Below are positions 18,441-25,841 of a stretch of 57,820 bases of DNA, one piece after another. A program made the position numbers and the translations under genes. How positions within the stretch are numbered: position 1 is the first letter of the stretch; each line of letters begins with the position of its first letter. The stretch comes from a virus, in the IMG/VR virus record IMGVR_UViG_3300023500_000004, positions 1 to 57,820 of that record. One strand, given 5' to 3'. The notes beneath the pieces are model-generated. The model had not been told where the DNA came from, searched no databases, and saw only the letters and a program-made list of their open reading frames with translations.

Positions 18441-20225
18441 CTATTTAAAGGGAGTTGGTAGGTCATATTTAACCTCTTCACCCACGCCCCAGTTATCACC
18501 AATCTTAATTCCACAACCTAAAGGTACGTTAAACTCTACGTTATAAACTACCTTAAGGTAATTATAACATGAATTTCCGAAAGCTGCACACATTATTTCA
18601 CTTATTTCATCTAATTCCTCTGGTTTTGATTCAGTTATAACACTATCATGCACTGTGTTAACCATAAAACTCTCCAATTCTCTGTGCTTCATCTCATGCC
18701 AAGCATAAGTTATTGCTATTGGTATTATGTCAGCTGTAGCGAAGCTTTGTATTGGATAGTTGTATATTCCACTCTCCTCTGGTATATAGCCATCTCTGCT
18801 ACGAGATGCTTTAATGTTAGGGAAAAAGAATTCTAATCCCGATGGTATTCTAAACTTCTTATTACGTATAGCCTGAGCTTTCCACCCCTCTTGTGTAGCT
18901 GTTAGTTGATTGTATTTATCTTTGAATGCTTGATAATAGTTCTTCTCTGCTTTAGTTCCACTCCTCCCTCCAAATAAGGGTTTAAATGTGCTGGCTTTCG
19001 CCTCTTGTCTCTCCATGTCTTGTCCAGCAGCTGTTATTGTATCAGCTGTAAACTGGTGTATATCAACACCATTCTCTATGTCATATAACGCTTGCTCGTC
19101 ATTGCCGAGGAATGCCGCGACACGAAATTCCAGTTGCGCACCATCAGCTTCACATATCTTCCAGCCCTTGTTGCGCGCCGTGATAAGAGGTTTGAATATT
19201 CTGGGCATGTTTTGGAATTGAACCCCATATTTCGTGCCCGATGAAGATAGCCTGTGCGTCTTAGTAACTGCTTGGTTGAAGTTAGCATATAATAAATCTC
19301 CTTCGTCTATACAAGCTTTAAACTTGTTTAATGTTTTAGTTAATTGTGCTTCAATAATACTATGTCTATCTAATAAATGTTGTACATTCTTTTGTGCTTT
19401 TGTCTTAGCTTTAAGCTTACGTATTGTAGCTATATCAGCTTTAGCTCTACCTCCATCTGTTCGTATTGGCTGCTTACTTCTGTCCTCCAACTCTTTAAAC
19501 TGCAGTTCATCATATATTAACTCACCAACTTGCTTTGAGCTACGCCAGTTAATATCTTTTATGATGGCTAGTTGCTTCTTTATACTACCATGTTCTGCTA
19601 CAGCTCTATAGTATTCTTCGTTAACCTTGTCTTCATCTAGCTTCAACCCTTGCATTTCAATATCAGCTAGCACTGGTGTCAATAGAAATCTAGTTAGCAT
19701 TGTCTTTAGCTTATCTTCTTTTATAGCACGCTTAAGCTGCTTCCTAAAGATAAGTTCTGTAACACTAACATCATACTCACACCTACGCTGTAACATGCTG
19801 TGGGGCAGCTCTGATGGACATACACCCCCTTTAATGCAAGTATCTATGTAGGGTTCTTTACCGCTAAATCCATACCTAACAGCCACTGGCCCCAAACCTA
19901 TTGGTAAATTGTTTGGCCTATTACCGTAGAATACATGCTCAGCAATCATTGTATCCCATACAATTATTTTACTTAAGTCTGCACCCATGTTAGCAAGCCA
20001 ACGTAAATCAAATTTAATATTATGACCAACTACAAAGCAATTCCCCTCAATCTTTTCTATTAAGGAATCAAGATACCCAATTCCACCCCATATAGACTCC
20101 AACCTATTGTTGTCAGAACAATAGCTGCTAGTAAGAAGAAGCCTGTTGTCGCGGTTGCAACTATCTCCATAGTTAATATTAGTTGTCTCACAATCCACAG
20201 TGATGTGAGGTAATGTTGTATACAC
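18441..20225 (-). CDS. Family A DNA polymerase with 3'-5' exonuclease
   Basis: 594 aa from the GTG at 20225. Exonuclease: Asp11/Glu13 (ITVDCET), GHNIKFDL (68-74) and Tyr151-Asp152. Polymerase: motif A CEADGAQLEFR (Asp361, Gln364, Glu366, Arg368), motif B around RQEAKASTFKPLFGG (407-420), motif C VHD (His526-Asp527). Size and layout are T7 gp5-like. The GTG lacks a well-spaced ribosome-binding site. An in-frame ATT at 20264 has AGGAG with an ideal seven-base gap and would add 13 residues, so the true start may be non-canonical. It is followed closely by the ssDNA-binding gene. Confidence 0.93.
   Translation of the reverse strand: MYTTLPHITVDCETTNINYGDSCNRDNRLLLTSSYCSDNNRLESIWGGIGYLDSLIEKIEGNCFVVGHNIKFDLRWLANMGADLSKIIVWDTMIAEHVFYGNRPNNLPIGLGPVAVRYGFSGKEPYIDTCIKGGVCPSELPHSMLQRRCEYDVSVTELIFRKQLKRAIKEDKLKTMLTRFLLTPVLADIEMQGLKLDEDKVNEEYYRAVAEHGSIKKQLAIIKDINWRSSKQVGELIYDELQFKELEDRSKQPIRTDGGRAKADIATIRKLKAKTKAQKNVQHLLDRHSIIEAQLTKTLNKFKACIDEGDLLYANFNQAVTKTHRLSSSGTKYGVQFQNMPRIFKPLITARNKGWKICEADGAQLEFRVAAFLGNDEQALYDIENGVDIHQFTADTITAAGQDMERQEAKASTFKPLFGGRSGTKAEKNYYQAFKDKYNQLTATQEGWKAQAIRNKKFRIPSGLEFFFPNIKASRSRDGYIPEESGIYNYPIQSFATADIIPIAITYAWHEMKHRELESFMVNTVHDSVITESKPEELDEISEIMCAAFGNSCYNYLKVVYNVEFNVPLGCGIKIGDNWGVGEEVKYDLPTPFK
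19561..19572 (-). repeat. Oriented 12-bp motif, copy 2
   Basis: Inside the polymerase gene; encodes Leu-Ala-Ile-Ile in the same frame as four other coding copies. Confidence 0.6.
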
Positions 20226-20302
20226 CTCTGGTGTAGGTGCTTTAAGAAATTTATAAATGTCAATTTTATTTCTCCTAATTAAATCGTTTAACGACCCTTC
20301 AT

Positions 20303-20509
20303 TTACTCTTTATAATTCCAAAATCCATACAAATAATCATCTACATTATCATATATAAGCTGATCTAATGCTTGTTCATATGGATAAGGGGTTTCAAACA
20401 ATTCTAGTATATCTTGTGTAGCTAGCTTTTTCATAGCTTGGTGATAGGTGCGTCTAACACTCTCCCTACTAACACCCATTTCTTCTGCAATATCATCAAA
20501 TGATTTCAT
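20303..20509 (-). CDS. Sigma-70 region-4-like helix-turn-helix protein
   Basis: 68 aa. Residues 3-30 (FDDIAEEMGVSRESVRRTY, then AMKKL) match the helix-turn-helix of sigma region 4, the part that reads the -35 box and contacts the RNA polymerase flap. No region 2 (-10 reading) is present, so it is not a complete sigma factor. It could be an anti-sigma-like or co-regulator protein, or one half of a split sigma. The start is in an overlap with the Cys-rich gene, with GAGGAAC before ATG. Regulation of phage promoters is inference. Confidence 0.7.
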   Translation of the reverse strand: MKSFDDIAEEMGVSRESVRRTYHQAMKKLATQDILELFETPYPYEQALDQLIYDNVDDYLYGFWNYKE

Positions 20510-20696
20510 TTAGTTCCTCTTTATATTTGTCTAGAAAGAAGCGTCTATTACTATTATCTAGCAATTCTATAGCTTCATCTAATTGTCTTCGTAATTTATA
20601 AATTATAGGATCAGTCCAATCTACTTCAACACAAGCGCACTCTTCTTGGCACCTAGCACAACAAGTACAATTCATACCCGGTATATACTCAGACAT
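20496..20696 (-). CDS. Small Cys-rich protein
   Basis: 66 aa. Six Cys lie within residues 9-22 (MNCTCCARCQEECACVEVDW), enough for one or two zinc sites. The C-terminal half is a charged helix (QLDEAIELLDNSNRRFFLDK). It sits between the helicase and the region-4-like gene with overlaps on one side. Function unknown; a zinc-mediated protein or nucleic acid contact is likely. Confidence 0.6.
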   Translation of the reverse strand: MSEYIPGMNCTCCARCQEECACVEVDWTDPIIYKLRRQLDEAIELLDNSNRRFFLDKYKEELNEII

Positions 20697-20698
20697 AT

Positions 20699-21862
20699 CT
20701 AATCCTCCATAACTTTACTCAACAATGGGTTTATAGATACTGGTATATTATCATGTCTACCACTACGTTTATTCTTAGTTAGGCATAGCATACGTAAGTT
20801 TTGTTGTTCATAACTTGCATCCATACCCATTCCAATCATTACATCCATCATTCCTTGCACTCCAACGTTACTAAAATATAAGTCATTCTTCTCAAGTATA
20901 TTCTTACCATAAGCTGAATCACTTGCTTGGTGTATAATAATACTAATAAATTCAAACCTCTTAGCTAAAGCTCTAAGGCTAGCTGCTAAGATTTCATTCT
21001 TCTCCACTTTGTTTGCGCTACGACATTCCATGTTAGCCATTTGATCTACGAATACAACTTCTGGACTATGCTTTTCCACTAGCATCCTAATCTCTCTTAA
21101 ACTACCTGGCTGCATGTCTTTAAAGACTAGATTGTTATACCCCTCAGCTTCAGCTATCTTCCTAGCAACTCTTGGGTCTGCTCTTATCTCCTCCTCTGAC
21201 ATGCCAGTTAAAGATGTATATATACGTAACAGCATACTCTTAGCTGGATCTTCATTACCACAATACAACACTCTCCTGCCTTCTCTAAGGAAGCCACAGA
21301 GCATATGTATGGCTAACAAACTCTTACCAACTTCTGTTGGGGCATATATAGCCACTTGATTTCCTGGAATCAACCCACCATTTAACCTATCGTTAAGACA
21401 AGCTGGTGACACTGCTACTAGATTATCTGGTGATAAGTCTTCTAATAATTCATCCAAGTCATAATTAATAAAAACTGTATTCTCTTGCTCTTCTTCAACT
21501 ACAGCTAAACTTATTAGTTTTTCTATCAAATCATCATAGTCTTCACCAGCAAGCATAGCATCAGCTATTCTATGTTCTAAAGCCTCCTTCTTTAAGTCTA
21601 TATATTCAGCTACAGTGTTTTCTACAGAACATTCTTCTAGATTATCTATAACAGAATTAATAATCCTACTACTCTTAGGATAATTACGAGCTATAATATC
21701 TTTTACAATGTTTTTATCTATACATGTAGCAGCATTATCTTTGTCATAGAAGCCACAAATCTCTTGTACGAGCATCCACCCTTGTTCACTGAAATCACCT
21801 TCTTCTCTAACAGATGCAATACTATTATAAGCCTCCCTGCTTGCAAGCATGGCACTTAGCAC
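20699..21862 (-). CDS. Replicative DNA helicase, DnaB/T7 gp4-like
   Basis: 387 aa from the GTG at 21862. Residues 1-120 are a helical DnaB-type N-domain; the RecA-like core follows with Walker A APTEVGKS (174-181), CGNEDPAKSM (201-210) and Walker B VVFVDQM (Asp273). It unwinds DNA at the fork; the primase is a separate gene at 23280-23996. In-frame codons upstream of the GTG continue the DnaB-like N-terminus (NREQRVLSAML). GGAGGAG stands exactly seven bases before an in-frame ATC at 21880, so the true start may be ATC. The N-domain is shorter than in cellular DnaB. Confidence 0.88.
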   Translation of the reverse strand: MLSAMLASREAYNSIASVREEGDFSEQGWMLVQEICGFYDKDNAATCIDKNIVKDIIARNYPKSSRIINSVIDNLEECSVENTVAEYIDLKKEALEHRIADAMLAGEDYDDLIEKLISLAVVEEEQENTVFINYDLDELLEDLSPDNLVAVSPACLNDRLNGGLIPGNQVAIYAPTEVGKSLLAIHMLCGFLREGRRVLYCGNEDPAKSMLLRIYTSLTGMSEEEIRADPRVARKIAEAEGYNNLVFKDMQPGSLREIRMLVEKHSPEVVFVDQMANMECRSANKVEKNEILAASLRALAKRFEFISIIIHQASDSAYGKNILEKNDLYFSNVGVQGMMDVMIGMGMDASYEQQNLRMLCLTKNKRSGRHDNIPVSINPLLSKVMED

Positions 21863-21872
21863 TCTCTGTTCT

Positions 21873-22043
21873 CTATTGATAAGTCATCTCCTCCATTTTC
21901 CTTAACCAAAGCTCTTTTATAATACTATACTCAGGTTTTGATAAATAACGTTTAGCTAGATGTACATATCGTAAAGATATATAACCCTGTCTAAAAGTAG
22001 TACAACTCTGTATAACAGTTAAGGACTTATGATATATATTCAT
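21873..22043 (-). CDS. 56-aa protein of unknown function
   Basis: The frame opens in an ATGA overlap with the YopX-like gene, with AAGGAG six bases before ATG, a very good site. The product (MNIYHKSLTVIQSC at the start, ending ELWLRKMEEMTYQ) is basic and helical. Its last codons contain the helicase ribosome-binding site, so translation of the two is probably coupled. No family recognised. Confidence 0.6.
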   Translation of the reverse strand: MNIYHKSLTVIQSCTTFRQGYISLRYVHLAKRYLSKPEYSIIKELWLRKMEEMTYQ

Positions 22044-22411
22044 TTTAACTCCTTATTAATTAATAATTCTGGATTCTGATAAATGTTGCCTATAACAGTC
22101 TTTAGATGGAACTTATGTCCCCATAGAACATGGCAATCATCACCGTTTGCAAACCACCGTCCTTGGTATTTGTGAAACTTGACAAGCAGTTTAAATGCTT
22201 CAGACCCTATAATATCTCCTTCATAAATAGCCACACCATTCTTATCTTTAAAGCCAGTATATTGCATAGGTTTTGAGAACAAACCTCTATTGTATTCAAA
22301 TACACTCCTACTAAAACAATCATAAAAACCAACGCCATTGGGTGTTAGCAAGACTTCAACCATTTTATTAATATCTTTCCTGAAAGCTCTAAATTTAATT
22401 TCTCTACTCAC
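22040..22411 (-). CDS. YopX-family protein
   Basis: 123 aa. The opening MSREIKFRAFRKDINKMV and the middle MQYTGFKDKNGVAIYEGDII are diagnostic of the YopX family, a beta-rich fold common in phages and prophages. Its biochemical function is not known. It lies in the replication operon between a metallophosphoesterase and a 56-aa gene. Confidence 0.88.
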   Translation of the reverse strand: MSREIKFRAFRKDINKMVEVLLTPNGVGFYDCFSRSVFEYNRGLFSKPMQYTGFKDKNGVAIYEGDIIGSEAFKLLVKFHKYQGRWFANGDDCHVLWGHKFHLKTVIGNIYQNPELLINKELK

Positions 22412-22446
22412 ACTTTAACTCCTCAAAAACTATCATTATATCTCCT

Positions 22447-22962
22447 TTATGATGGCTTGTATTTATCTCTAATCTTTATTAAATCTAATGGATACCCATC
22501 AGTCATTTCAACACAAGCATTTATATACCTCTTATCTAACGCTTGTGTATAATTATTTCTTATGCTATTAAAATGTACATGTCCATGTATATTTATATGA
22601 CCCCTCAATTCATTGGGGTGTATTGGTGCATGGCTAAGCCACATACCTTTATACTTTATCACACCTTGTATAGATTCAAAATACTTATGATACACACCAT
22701 CCTGAAACCTATCGTGATTACCTCGCACCAAAATCTTTCTACAAGGTAGTTCTGATAACAAATCTAAATCTTCAATAGAAAAGGCTACATCACCCAGTAT
22801 ATATAATAAGTCCCTCTTATCTCTACATACAGAATTAATCCTTGCTAATAGAATATGATTATGCTCAACAACAGTGTCAGCCCAAGCTCTATATCTACCA
22901 GCAAACTTTAATATATTCTTATGTCCTAAATGTAAATCACTTATTACGTACACACCAGACAT
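22447..22962 (-). CDS. Calcineurin-like metallophosphoesterase (second copy type)
   Basis: 171 aa with a complete motif set: SDLHLGHKN (DxH), LGDVAFS (GD), RGNHDR (GNHD), LSHAP (His) and HGHVH (GHxH). It is shorter than, and only distantly similar to, the enzyme at 14919-15680, and keeps the canonical DxH that the other has as DTQ. It probably hydrolyses a phosphoester; the substrate is unknown. It directly follows a Zn-ribbon gene. Its stop overlaps a copy of the oriented 12-bp motif. Confidence 0.88.
   Translation of the reverse strand: MSGVYVISDLHLGHKNILKFAGRYRAWADTVVEHNHILLARINSVCRDKRDLLYILGDVAFSIEDLDLLSELPCRKILVRGNHDRFQDGVYHKYFESIQGVIKYKGMWLSHAPIHPNELRGHINIHGHVHFNSIRNNYTQALDKRYINACVEMTDGYPLDLIKIRDKYKPS
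22449..22460 (-). repeat. Oriented 12-bp motif, copy 3
   Basis: Spans the end of the metallophosphoesterase gene, including its TAA stop; read in a different frame from the other coding copies. Confidence 0.6.
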
Positions 22963-22963
22963 A

Positions 22964-23290
22964 CTAATCTCCTGTATTCTTTGTTATAATATAATCATTA
23001 TCCCTAAACCATCTAAACATAGCATAAGCTACACCTAAAGAGTTACGAGTCTTTTTAAATAACTCAATATCTTTAACTAACGATTCTAAATCATCTTTAT
23101 CAAATTCTATTGACTGCTCTGTGTATGATTCTCCTGTCTTCCACCCTCTACTCATGTAACAATTACCACCATCTACATTTACGTTACCACAGTCACAAGT
23201 AACAAAGTCATGCACATGTCCACTCCATATCTTATCATGACATGAATTACATTCTATTTGATTTGATATAATAACTTTATTATCTTTCAT
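22964..23290 (-). CDS. Zn-ribbon protein (CxxCH...WSG)
   Basis: 108 aa from ATG 23290, which overlaps the primase stop. Cys pairs CNSCH and CDCGNVNVDGGNC build a zinc ribbon in residues 13-46. The opening CxxCHxxxWSG is the same as in the 70-aa protein at 15658-15870. Residues 60-95 are helical and charged. It stands two bases upstream of the metallophosphoesterase gene. Function unknown. Confidence 0.7.
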   Translation of the reverse strand: MKDNKVIISNQIECNSCHDKIWSGHVHDFVTCDCGNVNVDGGNCYMSRGWKTGESYTEQSIEFDKDDLESLVKDIELFKKTRNSLGVAYAMFRWFRDNDYIITKNTGD

Positions 23291-23996
23291 CACTTATCCC
23301 TTCTGCTATTTCTTTTAAGCGTTCATCTGTCTCATCTTTTAAATCCCTCTCAAGAGGGAGGATGGATAATTTAACTATCCATTTCCTTGCAATCCTAATG
23401 GCTTGTCTTGTAGCATCATTATCTAATGCTATTATAACATGATTAATCCCTTGTTGCAACAAATATTCCATTTTGACTTCATTTAGATTAACTCCTAGTA
23501 AAGCTACACAAGGATAATAAGGGAACATCTTCTCAGCACTGGCTATATCTTCAACTAATATAACACTCCTACCTTGTACAGTTGCAGGAAAATGTAGCAT
23601 ACACCAATCTTGCTGAACATCATTTATATTCTTTGGTGTTATTCGTGATTTATACTCAGGCTTAACTCTCCATGTCACTCCTCTCTTATCTCCTAGGTTA
23701 TCCAGGATGAGCATCGGGTTGTATGTCGGCTCCAATCCTTGTAAGGGCTTGCAAGGCGAGGGCAGGTGATGATTGTGTTGTGGTGTGTTGTAAATACTCC
23801 CGCCACACATTACTTGTACTAACCCTCGGTTCTGGCATGAAGCTCTGTGACATATCCACTTCACTTCCCTCTGATCTCTGCATATCACCAGACTCCTCTC
23901 CTTGGTTGACCCGCCTCCGCATACGGGACATATTGTACGAACTTCCCCAACTTCTGATGTTAAAGAGAGGAGCAAATCTTTCATTTTGTTGTTCAC
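23280..23996 (-). CDS. DNA primase, zinc-ribbon plus TOPRIM
   Basis: 238 aa. Zinc ribbon: Cys23-x2-Cys26 (CPVCGGGS) and Cys49-x4-Cys54. TOPRIM: VILVEDIASAEKMF (Glu149) and HVIIALDNDATRQ (Asp192, Asp194). This corresponds to the primase half of T7 gp4, here split from the helicase gene. It makes RNA primers for the lagging strand. Start: GTG at 23996 with GGAGGA six bases upstream. The first ~300 bases are unusually GC-rich for this region and overlap, out of frame, the 3' half of the preceding gene. Confidence 0.85.
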   Translation of the reverse strand: MNNKMKDLLLSLTSEVGEVRTICPVCGGGSTKERSLVICRDQREVKWICHRASCQNRGLVQVMCGGSIYNTPQHNHHLPSPCKPLQGLEPTYNPMLILDNLGDKRGVTWRVKPEYKSRITPKNINDVQQDWCMLHFPATVQGRSVILVEDIASAEKMFPYYPCVALLGVNLNEVKMEYLLQQGINHVIIALDNDATRQAIRIARKWIVKLSILPLERDLKDETDERLKEIAEGISDER

Positions 23997-24261
23997 GCTC
24001 TTTCCTCCATTGCTGTGTGTCTATTAAAGTATTTGATACTTTTACTTTAGTATACTCTTCAGTATCAAACGTACTGATTAGAAGTATACCACCATCACCA
24101 CGTGTACGCAGGTTTATATACTCTGTTATAAACTTAGATTCTATAGTGTCATATAGTATTTTAATATCATACTTGACACTGCTATTTAAACCTCCTACAT
24201 TTAGTTGCAATGCTTTTATTACATAATAATGTAAAGCTTCTATCTCTACACAAACTAACAT
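23698..24261 (-). CDS. Unknown protein overlapping primase out of frame
   Basis: 187 aa from ATG 24261 (AGGTG six bases before it; a GTG at 24270 is the longer alternative). Residues 1-88 (IEALHYYVIKALQLNVGG, then RTRGDGGILLISTFDTEEY) look like ordinary protein and lie clear of other genes. The remaining ~99 codons run through the first 299 bases of the primase gene in another frame and read as Ser/Gln/Arg/Pro-rich sequence. The N-terminal part is probably real; whether the overlapped part is functional is open. No family recognised. Confidence 0.5.
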   Translation of the reverse strand: MLVCVEIEALHYYVIKALQLNVGGLNSSVKYDIKILYDTIESKFITEYINLRTRGDGGILLISTFDTEEYTKVKVSNTLIDTQQWRKEREQQNERFAPLFNIRSWGSSYNMSRMRRRVNQGEESGDMQRSEGSEVDMSQSFMPEPRVSTSNVWREYLQHTTTQSSPALALQALTRIGADIQPDAHPG

Positions 24262-24326
24262 TTGTTTCACCTATTTTAAATTAAATGTGCGGTACTGCAA
24301 TTTCAATGTTATAATAGTATTAAGAA

Positions 24327-24680
24327 CTAGAAAACACCACTAGTGTTTTCAATACCAACTATGCTTGGATACTCATATATCCAAGCTATTGTTTCTTTAT
24401 TATCTTTAAGTTCTATAGGTAATTCCTTCCTGCAATAACAGGAAGGATGTCCTTCTAGACAATCTAAATGACGTAGCGTTTCAGCATCTACGTCATATAA
24501 TTCTACTAAAACTTTGTACTCAGATGTTTCATCTGCAATTAAGAAAGGTATTCCAGACTCATACAGTCTGTGTCCATCTATCCAACCCTCTGCCTTTCGT
24601 TTAATATGTTGTAATAAATCATGGTTACTTCTACCTTGTTTTAAAGTTCCATATACACCAACTGTTGTAATATTATTCAT
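24327..24680 (-). CDS. Gamma-glutamylcyclotransferase-like protein
   Basis: 117 aa. The substrate-binding loop VYGTLKQG (9-16) with Asn19, and DCLEGHPSCYCRKELP with the likely catalytic Glu76, identify the GGCT/AIG2-like fold. These enzymes release or cyclise gamma-glutamyl amines as 5-oxoproline. It is the most downstream member of the amide-ligation cluster (24.3-30.2 kb) and could trim or reverse the bonds the ligases make; that is inference. Overlaps the next gene by 8 bases. Confidence 0.85.
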   Translation of the reverse strand: MNNITTVGVYGTLKQGRSNHDLLQHIKRKAEGWIDGHRLYESGIPFLIADETSEYKVLVELYDVDAETLRHLDCLEGHPSCYCRKELPIELKDNKETIAWIYEYPSIVGIENTSGVF

Positions 24681-25080
24681 TGTCCATACTCTCTTTTAAT
24701 TGTTTAATATTATCTGCTAACTCTTGCGCTTGTTCTTCCAGTTTAGCAAGTTCTGTTTGTTGTTTTGTAGGGAATATTCTGTTTAGAATTCTAAACTTAT
24801 TCATTGTATTATAACCTTTGTGGGCATATTTAGTATAACCGCCACGCCCATCCCCACTGTATCTAAATATAGATAATGCTTCAAACACATTCATGGCCTC
24901 TTCTAAATCTTCGCGAGTGTAAGCATATTCAACACTATCGCAGTTGTTACAATAGGCGACTCTATTAGACTGTGATTTTGCATATACTTTATCTCCATCA
25001 ACTTTAGTTACAGTAACAGTAGCACCAAACCGACCATCTATTGTATATCTAACCTTATCACCAACTTTAAATTTATTCAT
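24673..25080 (-). CDS. SH3-like/coiled-coil protein of unknown function
   Basis: 135 aa. Residues 3-35 (FKVGDKVRYTIDGRFGATV) resemble a small beta-barrel (KOW/SH3-like). A Cys pair (YCNNCDS) follows, and residues 100-132 are a predicted coiled coil (AKLEEQAQELADNIKQLKE). It lies between GGCT and the ATP-grasp gene with one-base and 8-base overlaps, so it is translated with them. It may be a scaffold or a substrate of the ligases; no direct evidence. Confidence 0.55.
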   Translation of the reverse strand: MNKFKVGDKVRYTIDGRFGATVTVTKVDGDKVYAKSQSNRVAYCNNCDSVEYAYTREDLEEAMNVFEALSIFRYSGDGRGGYTKYAHKGYNTMNKFRILNRIFPTKQQTELAKLEEQAQELADNIKQLKESMDNE

Positions 25081-25841
25081 TATGAATTCTCCATATATTT
25101 TATAATTGCATTTGTATAACTATCTAATGTAATACCTTCAAGGCCAGGTGCTGTGTTAACTTCTAATACATACCACTTGTTATAGTGTTCATTGTATATT
25201 AAATCAACTGCACCAAAGGTTAAACCTAAAGCTATGATGGCCTGTTTACACATATCACTAACACTGTCTAATATGTTTACACCTTCCCGTACAAATACAA
25301 AGCCATTGCTATGATTACGTATCTGCCAGTTAACATCATCATCTGGTACAGATCTATCTCTAGCCTTTCGTTGTGCATCTATGATCTCACCATCAAACAC
25401 ATGCACTCTATACTCTTGTGTTTTCTTTACATACTTGGTGTATAAGGGTGCATCAACAACCTCCTCTTTAGTTGTAGCTAATACAATACCCACACCCCCT
25501 GAACCTCTTAATGTAGTGCGACATACAACTGTATGCCCTTTCTCAGCCCATTCCCACGCCTTCTCTATGTTAGTTGTAAAGGGGGGCAATGGTATGTCCT
25601 TCAAGGACATTAAACATAAAGCCCTGAGCTTATTACAAGCTAGGTGTGCATTCTTATTAATACCTCTATCTTTATTAGTTACACCCCAATTAATAACTAG
25701 ATCACTAGCCTGTTGTCTATATACACTGTTTTGCATATGTAACAATCTACTGTTAACACCTCTGTGCCTAAGCTCTTCACTCAAAGCTCTAGACCCTCTA
25801 CTAGCTGAACTCCTATCTATTCTAACTCTATTATAATACAT
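25080..25841 (-). CDS. ATP-grasp ligase (RimK-like)
   Basis: 253 aa from ATG 25841 (AAGGAG nine bases upstream); an upstream ATG at 25874 lies inside the preceding gene. ATP-grasp features: a CRTTLRGSGGVGIVLAT phosphate-binding loop, QEYRVHVFDGEIIDAQRKAR and the metal site VLEVNTAPGLEG (ExN). Such enzymes activate a carboxylate as acyl-phosphate and join it to an amine. The N-terminal part (NWGVTNKDRG) replaces the usual pre-ATP-grasp domain and is reduced. It sits between GATase II and GGCT, so it is the probable peptide-bond-forming member of the cluster. Confidence 0.88.
   Translation of the reverse strand: MYYNRVRIDRSSASRGSRALSEELRHRGVNSRLLHMQNSVYRQQASDLVINWGVTNKDRGINKNAHLACNKLRALCLMSLKDIPLPPFTTNIEKAWEWAEKGHTVVCRTTLRGSGGVGIVLATTKEEVVDAPLYTKYVKKTQEYRVHVFDGEIIDAQRKARDRSVPDDDVNWQIRNHSNGFVFVREGVNILDSVSDMCKQAIIALGLTFGAVDLIYNEHYNKWYVLEVNTAPGLEGITLDSYTNAIIKYMENS
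25234..25245 (-). repeat. Oriented 12-bp motif, copy 4
   Basis: Inside the ATP-grasp gene; encodes Gln-Ala-Ile-Ile. The only exact-core copy with C at position 9. Confidence 0.55.

Noticed and set aside
20060-20263. TTG-started 67-codon frame with a hydrophobic stretch
   Set aside because: It runs through the polymerase exonuclease region in another frame; the AGGAG site fits the polymerase ATT start better.
23723-24226. 167-codon open frame on the plus strand
   Set aside because: It is antisense to the primase and its upstream neighbour and is explained by the GC-rich patch; no ribosome-binding site and it opposes the operon.
24271-24326. Leftward promoter TTGAAA-17-TAATTT before the unknown gene
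   Set aside because: Only three of six -10 bases match; in AT-rich DNA this is expected by chance.
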